Shown here: piece by piece, positions 25,502-34,348 of the stretch
Layout of the letters: each line of letters begins with the position of its first letter
Numbering within the stretch: the stretch's first letter is position 1
Source of the DNA: Nonomuraea rubra
GTDB lineage: Bacteria > Actinomycetota > Actinomycetes > Streptosporangiales > Streptosporangiaceae
Reading direction: 5' to 3'
DNA: 64,000 bases
Assembly (NCBI RefSeq): GCF_014207985.1
Contig: NZ_JACHMI010000001.1
Coordinates: 2,091,001 to 2,155,000 of the forward strand
Notes under the pieces: generated by a model
The model's input: the letters and a program-made list of their open reading frames with translations, nothing else
The model's database searches: none
What the model was told of the DNA's origin: nothing
Made by a program: the position numbers and the translations under genes

Positions 25502-26965
25502 TCATGGGCGCCAGGGGTATCGGTCACGGATCGGGTCGCCGGTGTCGCGCAGCCAGGTATCGAGGGCGGCCCGCTTGGCGGTGAGCACGGCGACGGTCTC
25601 CGGGCGGGTGTCCTGGGCCAGGTTGTGCAGGGCGTGCGGGTCCTGGGCGAGGTCGTACAGCTCCTCGGGGACGCGGTGCTGGTAGAAGGTGACGCGTTCG
25701 GCGACGGCGGGGTCGGTGGCGGCGGCGGTGACCATGGCGCGCCAGGTCAGGCCGGACATGTTCTCCGCCTGGTAGGTGGCCTGGCCGTCGGACCAGGCGT
25801 TCCAGACGTAGCTCCAGCGTGGGCCGTGCACGCCGCGCATGTCGTAGCGGGTGTCGGAGGCGGACTGGTGGAAGACGGTGGTGATCGAGTCGCGGCCGGT
25901 CTGGCTGCCGCCGTCCAGGAGCGGGGTGAGGTCGCGTCCGTCGAGACCGTCCGGCACCTGCGCGCCGGCCGCCCGGCAGAGCAGCGGGAACAGGTCCATG
26001 GTGGAGACGAAGTGCCGGTGGTCGGCGTGGCCGGGACGGGTGGTGCCGGGCCAGCGGATGATCAGCGGGGTGCGGGTGCTGTGCTGGTAGCAGTTGGCCT
26101 TCGCGTACGGCACCGCGATGCCGTTGTCGGACATGAAGATCACGATCGTGGACGAGGCCAGCCCGGCGGTCTCCAGCGCGGCGAGCACGGCGGCGAGCGT
26201 GTCGTCGGCGCGGCGGGCGCTGCTGAGGTACTCCGACAACTCCTGGCGGATGCCGGGCAGGTCGGGCAGGTAGCCGGGCACGGTGGCCTCGCCGGGGCCG
26301 TAGACCCGCGACGGGGTGGCCATGGTGGCGCGCTGCTCGGGGGTGAAGCCGATCTGTTCGGCGGCGCTGCCGTGGTAGGGGCGGTGCGGGTCCTCGGCGT
26401 TGGCCATCAGGAAGAACGGCCTGCCCTCGGCCTTGGCGCGTTCGAACAGCGTGGTGGCCGCCTCGGCGTAGCGGGCCGGGTTGCGGCCCATGCCCAGGTC
26501 GGCCGGGTCGGCGCGCAGGTCCCAGGCGAACCGTTCGACGGGGGTGAGGTGGCCGGCCTTGCCGAGGATGCCGGTCAGGTAGCCGCGCGGGCGGAGCAGG
26601 TCGTTCAGGACCGGGACGTCGTCGCGGATCGGCTCGAAGCCCTCGGCGCCGTTGCGGTGCGGGTAGCGGCCGGTCAGCATCGCCGAGCGGCTCGGCTGGC
26701 AGATGGCCACCGGCACGTGCGCGCGGTGGAAACTGGCGCCCTGCCGGTGGAGCCGGTCGATCGCCGGGGTGAGATCGGCCCGTCCGCCGAAACAGCCGGG
26801 GCTGTCGCCGCCCATGTCGTCGACCGTGAACAGCAGGATGTTCGGCGTGGCCTGCGCGGAGTCACCGCGAGCGGAGGCCGCGGGAACGGTGAAAGGAGAC
26901 ACGGCGGCGACCGCGGCTGCCCTGGTCAGCAGGGTGCGGCGGGAAATCGCTGACGCTCGGTTCAC
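25502..26965 (-). CDS. Exported sulfatase (arylsulfatase family)
   Basis: A 487-aa enzyme with a twin-arginine signal ('SRRTLLTRAAAVAAVSPF'), cleaved near 'AASA'. The sulfatase metal motif is 'LLFTVDDMGGDSPG' (Asp49/Asp50). The active-site box 'CQPSRSAMLTGRYPHRNG' carries Cys89, the residue converted to formylglycine in Cys-type sulfatases. Later motifs are 'FMSDNGIAVPYAK' and 'STRTPLIIRWPG'. The 'NAEDPHRPYHG' segment resembles heparan-N-sulfatase-like members. It hydrolyses sulfate esters or sulfamates; the substrate is unknown. The GTG start at 26965 has AAAGGA upstream. No formylglycine-generating enzyme gene is in the window. Confidence 0.92.
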   Translation of the reverse strand: MNRASAISRRTLLTRAAAVAAVSPFTVPAASARGDSAQATPNILLFTVDDMGGDSPGCFGGRADLTPAIDRLHRQGASFHRAHVPVAICQPSRSAMLTGRYPHRNGAEGFEPIRDDVPVLNDLLRPRGYLTGILGKAGHLTPVERFAWDLRADPADLGMGRNPARYAEAATTLFERAKAEGRPFFLMANAEDPHRPYHGSAAEQIGFTPEQRATMATPSRVYGPGEATVPGYLPDLPGIRQELSEYLSSARRADDTLAAVLAALETAGLASSTIVIFMSDNGIAVPYAKANCYQHSTRTPLIIRWPGTTRPGHADHRHFVSTMDLFPLLCRAAGAQVPDGLDGRDLTPLLDGGSQTGRDSITTVFHQSASDTRYDMRGVHGPRWSYVWNAWSDGQATYQAENMSGLTWRAMVTAAATDPAVAERVTFYQHRVPEELYDLAQDPHALHNLAQDTRPETVAVLTAKRAALDTWLRDTGDPIRDRYPWRP

Positions 26966-26989
26966 TCCATGATCCTTTTCGTCGCGGAC

Positions 26990-27690
26990 GGGTAGGTCCA
27001 GGTGTAACCGGGCGGGCGTTTCCGCAGCGTTTGCACGAGTGGGAAGTGGCGGAGTGCCGCGTGCGCCAGGACGCCGGGCCCCCGGCCGCCGCTACTCGGC
27101 CAGTGGTGATCAGTTTCCGGGTGTCGACCCGCCGGCCCGCGGGCGAGGTCGTGTACGGGTGGGTGATGTCGTCGTTGGAGAGCTGCTGCGGGCGGGTGTA
27201 GTGGTCCGTGCGCGACACGCCGGCGGCGTCGAAGACGTGCTCGCGTAACGTAGTTGTAGAAGGACTGGCCGGACACTTCCTGCACGATCGCGCCGAGGGT
27301 GCAGAAGCCCGAGTTGCTGCTGCATGATCGCGGTGGCCGTGAAGAGCTTGGCCACCGACGCGGGCGCGAAAATCGTGTCGGATCGGTTGGGCAGCGACTT
27401 GCGCTCGTTGGCCTTGCCGTAGGAGCGGGACAGCACCGTCCGCTTCCGGTGCGTCAACAGCACGGTTCCCGAAAGCTTCCCCATCCTCGGCGAGCTTGTC
27501 CAGTTCTTGTCGAACGCGCCACCGGGCCGAAGGCCTGCGGGTACGCGCCCGGTAGCGGCGCTCGTTGCCGCAGCGGCGCGATCCCGCGGCCGCAAAGGTC
27601 CCACTGGCCGCGATGGGTGCGACGCCCAGCAGGCGCAGGGCGGATCGACGTGACCATCGAAGGCTTTCCACGGCATGGACTCCGTCAGAT
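26990..27690 (-). pseudogene. Serine hydrolase (beta-lactamase/PBP-like) remnant with frameshifts
   Basis: The minus strand carries a broken beta-lactamase-type serine hydrolase. An N-terminal signal-like stretch ('RRSALRLLGVAPIAASGTFA') leads to 'GKLSGTVLLTHRKRTVLSRS' and the SxxK block 'FAPASVAKLFTATAIMQQ'. In other frames come 'GFCTLGAIVQEVSGQSFYNY', 'REHVFDAAGVSRTDHYTRPQ' and 'DITHPYTTSPAGRRVDTRKL'. At least two shifts and a short deletion (the Tyr-containing block) separate the pieces. The gene would have lain immediately upstream of the sulfatase, in the same direction. Confidence 0.75.
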
Positions 27691-28191
27691 TGATATGGGA
27701 AGTGGCGGCGCACATACAACACAGCCGGAAGTTTCCTCCGCGTTATCACGCCCCTGCCGCCACGGTTCCGATCAAGGACGACCACCCCAGTGCGGAGATC
27801 GTCTGCCATGCGGCCGGGTTTGGTGACGATGCGGCGCGTGGCGATGATTCCAGCGGTGTCCGGCAGGAGGATCACGGCGGGGCGGCTGCTCGCAACCAGC
27901 CGAACTCCGGCGGAAAGTTTATGTTAATTTTCGGCCGGAAGCGGCGCGCGGAAATGCCGAATGCGTCAGATGAGTAACCGCCGTTGGCCAGGGCTGATGT
28001 CTCGTCTTCCGCAGTTGATATGCGCGTATGTGCCGCATTTCGCACCCGTGGAGCAGTGCGGGCGGTATCGTCGTCGCCTGACGCACTTTCCTTGTTTCGG
28101 AAATGTCATGATCTATTCTGTTGAATTCTTCTGTGGATGGTTCACCGAGAATCCGGCCGGCGCGCCCGGGGTTCGGAGGGGGAACAGGGAG
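27691..28191. promoter_or_regulatory. AT-richer leader region of the first STAND gene
   Basis: About 500 bp with no recognisable gene. From about 27900 to 28140 the composition is clearly less GC-rich than the neighbours. The stretch ends in a purine-rich GGGAACAGGGAG just before ATG 28192. Open frames that run upstream of 28192 in frame have no family similarity and are best read as untranslated leader. Confidence 0.45.
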
Positions 28192-30240
28192 ATGTCATCG
28201 GGGAGCAGCGGTAAGTCCGGGTTGCTGGGATCGCGCCTGGAAGCAGCACGCGAGCTCGCGTTCGTGGGGCGGGAGGAGGAGCTCGCGGTCTTCCACACGG
28301 CGCTGTACGGCGGCGGTGGCAGCGTGCTGTACGTGCACGGCCCGGGCGGCATCGGCAAGTCGGCCCTGCTGCGGCGGCTCGCGCACGAGGCCGCGGTGGC
28401 GGGCCGGCCGGTGTCGATGGTGGACGGGCGCACGATGGAGCCGTCGCCGGCGACGTTCGGGGACGAGGCCGAGCCGGCGCTCGGCGACGCGGACGCGGTG
28501 CTGCTGATCGACCACTTCGAACGCATCCAGGGCCTGGAGGGGTGGCTGCGTGAGCGGTTCCTGCCGCGGCTGCCCGTGGGAGCGCTGGTGGTGATCGCGG
28601 GCCGGTACCCGCCGGACATGCGCTGGCAGGCCGATCCGGGATGGGCGGGAGCGCTGGAGGTGCTGGCGCTGCGGGACCTGCCGGCCGCCGACGCCCAGGC
28701 CCTGCTTGACTCGTGCGGGGTGCCGGACGAGCTGCGCGAGCCGCTGCTGGCCTTCGCCGGCGGTCATCCGCTGGCGCTGCTGCTGGGGGCGGCTGTGGCG
28801 GTCAAGGACGGCGGGGCGAGCAGGCGGTGGGTGCCGGACCAGGACGTGGTGGCCACGCTGCTGGACCAGCTGGTGGGCGAGCTGCCGTCGGCGGCGCATC
28901 AGCACGCGCTGGAGATCTGCGCGCATGCGCACGTGACGACGGAGGCCCTGCTGCGGGCGGCGTTGCCGCAGGACGCCGGGACGTTGTTCCGGTGGCTGCG
29001 GCGGCTGCCGTTCGTGGAGTCGAGCAGTTCCGGACTGTTCCCGCACGACGTGGTGCGCGAGCTGCTGGAGGCGGACCTGCGGTGGCGCGACCCCGAGGGG
29101 TATGCGGTGATGCACGACCGCATCCACGCGCACCTGGCGGAGAAGGTGCGTACGGCGGGCGACGCGGACGTGCTCGGCGCGGTGGCCGCGCTGCTCTACC
29201 TGCATCGGGACAACGGGGCGCTGACCGATTTCCACCGTTGCCGCGACGAGGGCGAGTTCCAGGAGGAGCCGTTCAGGCAGGAGGACACCGGCACACTGGT
29301 CCGGGTGGCCACGGCAGCCGAGGGCGCGGCGTCCGCGGGCTGCGCCGCCTTCTGGGCCGGACGCCGGCCGGAGGCGTTCCGGCTGTACCGGCGGACGGAG
29401 ACCGGCGAGCCCGTGGCGTTCTCGGCCTGGCTGCGCCTGGAGAAGCTGGACGAGGAGGAGGTGGCGGCCGATCCCGTCGTGGCCGCGGCGTGGGCGCACG
29501 CGCGCGCCACCACGCCGGTGCGCGCCGGCGAGCATCTGGCGGTCAGCCGGCTGTGGGTGCTGCCGGAGCATCGCGGGAGGTCCACGGTGATGGATCTCAT
29601 CCAGTGGCGAATGATCGGCAACTGCCTGCGGGCCGAGCGGATGGCGTGGTCCTACACCGCGATCCAGCACCCGAACCACCGGGCCTGGGTGACGTGCTTA
29701 CGGCGTTACGGGATGCTGGACATCCCCGAGCGGCCGCGGCTGGGGGACGACTCGTACACGCTGTTCGTCCATGACTGGCGCGCGGTGCCGCAACAGACGT
29801 GGCTGGAGTGGATGAACCGGCCACTCGCCGAGGGTGCCGCCGAGGGCCCGGATGCCGCACCGGGGCTGGTGGTGCTGTCCCAGGCGGAGTTCGCCGGGGC
29901 GGTGCGCAAGGCGTTGCGCCACCTGTCACGGCCGGACGCCCTGGCCGCCTCTCCGCTGACGCGCACCCGGCTGATCGCCGAGCGGGCCGGGCAGGACCCG
30001 GTGGCCGCGCTGGGCGAGCTGCTCCGCGGGGCGATCGCCGACCTGGGTGAGGACCCGCGCACGGGCAAGTTCCACCGGGCGCTGTCCGCCACCTTCCTGC
30101 GCGGCACCCCCACCCAGGAGCTGGCCGCGGAGCAGCTCGGCCTGCCGTTCACCACCTACCGCCGCCACCTGACGGCCGGTATCGAACGCGTCTGCGCCGA
30201 CCTGTGGCATCGCGAGCTCTACGGCGCCGGCGCGTCGTGA
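28192..30240 (+). CDS. STAND-type P-loop protein with GNAT-like region and C-terminal HTH (682 aa)
   Basis: ATG 28192 is chosen because it aligns with the starts of the two paralogues. Domains: 'FVGREEELAVF' lead-in (24-34), Walker A 'GPGGIGKS' (50-57), Walker B 'AVLLIDHFE' (102-110), and the STAND hallmark 'FAGGHPLAL' (188-196). A winged-helix region spans about 240-320 ('FPHDVVRELLEADLRWRDPE'). A GNAT-acetyltransferase-like region covers about 390-540, with 'LYRRTETGEPVAFSAWLRLE', 'VLPEHRGRSTVMDLIQWRMI' and 'YTLFVHDWRAVP'. A helix-turn-helix lies at about 640-662 ('TQELAAEQLGLPFTTYRRHL'). The build suggests an ATP-switch DNA-binding regulator. Whether the GNAT part acetylates or only binds acyl-CoA is unknown. 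Paralogues: 58137-60176 and 60263-62314. Confidence 0.85.
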   Translation: MSSGSSGKSGLLGSRLEAARELAFVGREEELAVFHTALYGGGGSVLYVHGPGGIGKSALLRRLAHEAAVAGRPVSMVDGRTMEPSPATFGDEAEPALGDADAVLLIDHFERIQGLEGWLRERFLPRLPVGALVVIAGRYPPDMRWQADPGWAGALEVLALRDLPAADAQALLDSCGVPDELREPLLAFAGGHPLALLLGAAVAVKDGGASRRWVPDQDVVATLLDQLVGELPSAAHQHALEICAHAHVTTEALLRAALPQDAGTLFRWLRRLPFVESSSSGLFPHDVVRELLEADLRWRDPEGYAVMHDRIHAHLAEKVRTAGDADVLGAVAALLYLHRDNGALTDFHRCRDEGEFQEEPFRQEDTGTLVRVATAAEGAASAGCAAFWAGRRPEAFRLYRRTETGEPVAFSAWLRLEKLDEEEVAADPVVAAAWAHARATTPVRAGEHLAVSRLWVLPEHRGRSTVMDLIQWRMIGNCLRAERMAWSYTAIQHPNHRAWVTCLRRYGMLDIPERPRLGDDSYTLFVHDWRAVPQQTWLEWMNRPLAEGAAEGPDAAPGLVVLSQAEFAGAVRKALRHLSRPDALAASPLTRTRLIAERAGQDPVAALGELLRGAIADLGEDPRTGKFHRALSATFLRGTPTQELAAEQLGLPFTTYRRHLTAGIERVCADLWHRELYGAGAS

Positions 30241-30279
30241 GCCCGCGGGCGCGTTCCGGTAGGCAGACCCACAGCGGGA

Positions 30280-31212
30280 TCAGGGCTCGATGACCACCTT
30301 GATCGCACCGGCTCCGCGGTCGCCCGCGACGCGGAACGCCTCCCGGGCCTCGTCGATCGGGAACCGGTGCGTGATGATCGTCTGCGCGATGTCCGGCTTC
30401 TTGGCCAGCATGGAGGCGACCTCCTCGACCTCGCGGACCCCCTCAGGCCGGCCGTAGGCGATGCTGTTGACGTAGGTCAGCTCCTTGACCAGGCTCACGG
30501 TCCCGGGGATCGGCATCGTCTTCCGGTACACGCCCAAGGAGACGATCCGGCCTCCCGGCCGTGCGGAGTCCGCGGATCGGGCCAGGCTCGACTCGCTCCC
30601 GGCCGCGTCTATCACCACGTCGTAGGTTCCGCTCGGGTGGCCGAAGCCCAGCCGCTCGGCCGCTGCCAGCTGATGGCCGTGCCGGGTGTCCACATCGGCG
30701 TCCAGTCCTTGATGCCGGGCCGCTGCGGCTGCCAGGAGCCCGATCGACCCTCCGCCGACCACGAGCATGCGCTCTCCCGGCCGCGCCTGCGCGCGGCGCA
30801 CCGCGTGCCAGGCGACGGCGCCGGGCTCGACCAGGCACGCGTCCTTCACGTCCAGTTGCGAGGGCAGGGCCAGGAGCGTGTACTCCGGCACGACCACCGC
30901 TTCGGCCAGACCGCCGTCGCGGTGGATCCCGAGGATTCCGTGGCCGGGTTCGGTGCACCGCTGTGGGTTACCGGAGCGGCATTCCGTGCATTCGCCACCG
31001 TAGATGGCCGGTTCGACGAAATAGCGGTTACCGGCGTCGTCGACTCCAGCGAACTCGTGCCCATAGATGAATCCGGTCACGCCGCCGCCGGCGAACATGA
31101 CATCGGTGCCGCAGATTCCCACAGCGGCCACTGAAAGCCGGATCCCTGCTCCACCAGGTTCATCGACCTCGACGGTGCGGATACCGTCGTCGGTGTTCAG
31201 CACAGCGCGCAT
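30280..31212 (-). CDS. Zinc-type alcohol dehydrogenase family protein
   Basis: The ATG at 31212 has CGGAG eight bases upstream and is preferred over an in-frame start at 31251. The 310-aa medium-chain dehydrogenase has the catalytic-zinc motif 'GICGTDVMFAGG' (Cys) and 'YGHEFAG' (His-Glu). A structural-zinc-like Cys cluster reads 'YGGECTECRSGNPQRC', and the NAD(P) loop is 'MLVVGGGSIGLLAA'. It oxidises an alcohol or polyol, possibly a sugar. At 310 aa it is shorter than the usual 340-360. It ends convergently 39 bp from the STAND gene. Confidence 0.87.
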   Translation of the reverse strand: MRAVLNTDDGIRTVEVDEPGGAGIRLSVAAVGICGTDVMFAGGGVTGFIYGHEFAGVDDAGNRYFVEPAIYGGECTECRSGNPQRCTEPGHGILGIHRDGGLAEAVVVPEYTLLALPSQLDVKDACLVEPGAVAWHAVRRAQARPGERMLVVGGGSIGLLAAAAARHQGLDADVDTRHGHQLAAAERLGFGHPSGTYDVVIDAAGSESSLARSADSARPGGRIVSLGVYRKTMPIPGTVSLVKELTYVNSIAYGRPEGVREVEEVASMLAKKPDIAQTIITHRFPIDEAREAFRVAGDRGAGAIKVVIEP

Positions 31213-31326
31213 GTGTTCTCCGTCCATGTCGATACGGCAGGCCGCGTTCATGCTGGCCGCCCTCGCGCCGCGGTCGCGTCGGCGACCATCGCCTATGAAC
31301 GTCGTCCAGCGATGTCCGGTCGGAGG

Positions 31327-34113
31327 TCAGGGAAGCCGCAGGTTCCTGAGCTGCCGGCGGGAGGTGAGGCCGAGCTTGCGGAAGATGTTGCGCAAATGCG
31401 CGTCGATCGTGCGCGGGCTCAGGAACAGCTGCGCGCCGGCCTCCTTGGAAGTGGCCCCGCCGGCCACCAGCCGCGCGATGAGCAGCTCGTGGGCGGTGAG
31501 CGCGTCGGCCGGCTGAACGGTCCGCTTGCGCGGCTGCTCGCCGGTGGCGCGCAGCTCACGGGCGGCGCGCTCCGCGAACCCCTCCGCGCCCATGCCCGAC
31601 AGCAGCTCGTGGGCGGTGCGGAGCTGCGCTCGCGCATCCTTGCGCCGGCCTTCGCGGCGCAGCCACTCGCCGTAGACCAGGCGGGCGCGGGCCAGGTGGG
31701 TGACCATCCGGCAGTCGCCGAGCCGCTCGATCGCTTCGCGATACAGCTCCTCGGCTGCCGGGCCGGTGCTCACCAGCGCCCGCGAGCGTGCCTCCAGGCC
31801 GAGCGCCCACGGGGTACCGCTGGCACGGGCCCGGGGGCTGAGCCGTTCCAGCGCGGCGGCCGCGCGGGCCGGTTCGCCGGCACGGACGGCCGCCTCGACC
31901 AGCTCCGGCAGTGCCAGGCTGCTGTGCGCCAGCAGGTCGAACCCGGCCGCGTCCGCGGCGGCGGCGAGCGCGGCGGGGTAGTTGCCCAGGCCGTTGTGCA
32001 GCACCGCCAGCTCGTACTGGGCAAGGGTGACCGCCATGCCCTCGCCCCGCCCGGTCGCCTCCTGGACGGCGGCCGCGTACAGCTCGGAGGTCTCGGCCCG
32101 CCTGCCGCGCCAGGCGGCGAGCATGAGCCTGGCGTTGGGCAGCGGCGCGCCGCCGGTCGCCTGCGTGATCGCGGCCTCCTCGGCGATCAGCTCGGCGGCG
32201 TGGGCGAACGCGCCGGTGGGCACGAGCACGGCGGCGAGCGTGTTGAGGGCGCCGGGAAGCGTGTTCAGCGCGCCCGCTTGGCGCGCAAGGCGGACGTGGC
32301 GGCCGGCGAGCACGTAGACCGCCTCGTCGTCCCACAACATCGCCGCGATGTGGCAGGCGAGCCACAGCCAGCGGCGGCTGTCGTCGTCGGCTCGGGGCTC
32401 ATGGCCGCCAAGCGACTCCAGAGCCAGCCGCAGACCGGGCACGCTCGCCTCGTACCCTTGCGTGAACCTCGTCACTAGCCCGTCGAGCAGGAGGTCGACC
32501 GGCCGCGGCGGCGTCGACGGCGCGGGCGCGTCCCGGGCGGCGTCGGCCACCTCCAGGACCCCACGGCCCTGACCGAGCGGGCCGGCGTGGATGGACGCCT
32601 CCATGGCATCCAGGTAGGTCTCGCGGGCCAGTGCGGCATCCAGCGGACCGAGCGTCTTGGCCGCGTCCAGCAGCATCCCCGGCACGTCGCTGCCGCGCGT
32701 CTGCACGAACGCGATCTGCGCGCGCAGCAGCTCGACCCTGGCGCGTCGCAGCGCGTCCAACGGCCCGGCCTCCGCGACCATCAGCAGCTCCGAGGCGGCA
32801 TCGGGCGTACCGGCCTGGTGCTTGGCGTGCGCGGCGGCCAGCGCCCGGCGAGCCCGCTCCGCCGGCTCGGGCGTCAGCGCCACCGCTCGTTCCAGGAACG
32901 CGGCCGCCGCGGCCAGCCCGCCGCGCGAGCGGGCCCGGCCGGCCGAGCGCTCCAGCTCCGCGGCGACCGTCTCGTCGGTGCCGAGCACGGCCTGCGCGCG
33001 GTGCCAGGCGCGGCGGTCGGGGTCGGTGTGCGGGTCGGTGGCCTCGGCCAGCGCCCCGTGCGCGCGGCGGCGATCCCACGGCCCGGCGGCCCGGTAAACC
33101 GCCGAACGCACCAGCGGATGCGAGAACCGTACCCTGGTGCCGATCTCCAGCAACCCGGCCGCCTCCGCCGGTAGGGCGGCCTCGGTGCCGATGCCCAGGT
33201 GCTCGGCCGCGCGCCACAGCAACGCCGCGTCGCCGACCGGCTCGGCCGCCGCGACCAGCAGCAGCAGCTGCGTGTCGGCGGGCAGGCTGCCGGAGCGGCG
33301 CTCGAAGCTCTCCTCGACCCGGCGCGGCACGCCCAGCGCGTCCGGCAGCGCGAACCCGCCCGCTAGCTCGGCCGACGCTGCCGGCAGCGCGAACCCGCCC
33401 GCCAGCTCCGCCGGCGCGGCCGGCTCCGCCCCGTGGGGCAGCTCCAGCAGCGCCAGCGGGTTGCCGCGAGCCTCGGCGATGATCCGGTCGCGTACCCGCT
33501 CATCCAGCGGCGCTCGGACAGCCGCGGCCAGCAACGCCCGCGCGTCGGCTTCACCGAGCCCGTTCAGTCGCAGCTCCGGCAGCCCGGCCAGCAGCTCGGC
33601 GCCACCCCTGTCGGGGCCCGGGTCGCGCAGGGCGAAGACCAGCACGACCTGCTCCGCCTCCACGCGCCGCGCCACGAACGCGAGGATCTGCACGGAGGCC
33701 GCGTCCAGCCACTGCGCATCGTCCACCAGGCACAGCAGCGGCCGCTCCTCGGCGGCCTCGGCCAGCAGGCCGAGCACGGCCAGCCCGACCAGGAACCGGT
33801 CCGGCGGGTCGCCGGCGCGTCGTCCCAGCGCCACGCCCAGAGCGGCCTGCTGCGGTTCTGGCAGCGCCCCCAGCCGATCCAGTAGCGGCGCGCACAACTG
33901 GTGCAACCCGGCGAACGCGAACTCCATCTCGGACTCCACCCCGGTCGCGCGCTCGACCCGGTACCCGGCCGCGGCGTCGCGGGCATGCTCCAGCAGCGCG
34001 GTCTTGCCGATGCCCGCCTCCCCGCGCACGACCAGCACGCCGCTGCGCCCGTCCCGCGCCCGGGCGAGCAACCGTTCGACGACCTCACGTTCGGCGCGTC
34101 GGCCTCGAAGCAT
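31327..34113 (-). CDS. LAL-type LuxR-family transcriptional regulator (928 aa)
   Basis: The N-terminal AAA/STAND ATPase has Walker A 'GEAGIGKT' (31-38) and Walker B 'LLCLVDDAQWLD' (127-138). A long TPR-like helical region covers about 330-850. The LuxR-type C-terminal helix-turn-helix reads 'LTAHELLIARLVAGGATSKE', then 'SPRTIDAHLRNIFRKLGL'. This is the common actinomycete LAL type with 'GLHQLCAPLLDRL' after the P-loop. A 13-residue segment ('ELAGGFALPAASA'/'ELAGGFALPDALG') is duplicated near residue 240 (DNA repeat at 33342-33419). It is followed 75 bp later by the alcohol dehydrogenase gene on the same strand, a possible target. Confidence 0.93.
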   Translation of the reverse strand: MLRGRRAEREVVERLLARARDGRSGVLVVRGEAGIGKTALLEHARDAAAGYRVERATGVESEMEFAFAGLHQLCAPLLDRLGALPEPQQAALGVALGRRAGDPPDRFLVGLAVLGLLAEAAEERPLLCLVDDAQWLDAASVQILAFVARRVEAEQVVLVFALRDPGPDRGGAELLAGLPELRLNGLGEADARALLAAAVRAPLDERVRDRIIAEARGNPLALLELPHGAEPAAPAELAGGFALPAASAELAGGFALPDALGVPRRVEESFERRSGSLPADTQLLLLVAAAEPVGDAALLWRAAEHLGIGTEAALPAEAAGLLEIGTRVRFSHPLVRSAVYRAAGPWDRRRAHGALAEATDPHTDPDRRAWHRAQAVLGTDETVAAELERSAGRARSRGGLAAAAAFLERAVALTPEPAERARRALAAAHAKHQAGTPDAASELLMVAEAGPLDALRRARVELLRAQIAFVQTRGSDVPGMLLDAAKTLGPLDAALARETYLDAMEASIHAGPLGQGRGVLEVADAARDAPAPSTPPRPVDLLLDGLVTRFTQGYEASVPGLRLALESLGGHEPRADDDSRRWLWLACHIAAMLWDDEAVYVLAGRHVRLARQAGALNTLPGALNTLAAVLVPTGAFAHAAELIAEEAAITQATGGAPLPNARLMLAAWRGRRAETSELYAAAVQEATGRGEGMAVTLAQYELAVLHNGLGNYPAALAAAADAAGFDLLAHSSLALPELVEAAVRAGEPARAAAALERLSPRARASGTPWALGLEARSRALVSTGPAAEELYREAIERLGDCRMVTHLARARLVYGEWLRREGRRKDARAQLRTAHELLSGMGAEGFAERAARELRATGEQPRKRTVQPADALTAHELLIARLVAGGATSKEAGAQLFLSPRTIDAHLRNIFRKLGLTSRRQLRNLRLP
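33342..33419. repeat. Tandem 39-bp duplication inside the LAL gene
   Basis: Two adjacent near-identical 39-bp units begin with CCGGCAGCGCGAACCCGCCC (at 33342 and 33381). They encode a repeated 13-aa segment. The frame is kept, so the gene stays open. Confidence 0.8.
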
Positions 34114-34348
34114 CGTCTGGTTCTCCCGCAGGCGTCAATCCGGTGTCCGCAAACCTGGCTTTCCGCCCAAGACTAGGGGATTTCCGGCGAAGTACTACGG
34201 GTGTGGCTCGTTCTGGGGGCCCCTGCTGATCGGGTGATGAGCGCTTTCACGGCCGCCGCCCAGCCATTCCAGTTTCTGCTGCTGTCCGGGCTGGGCCAGG
34301 TACGGGATGCTCATGGTGCTTCCCTCAACTCAGGAAAGCCGCGGAGTT

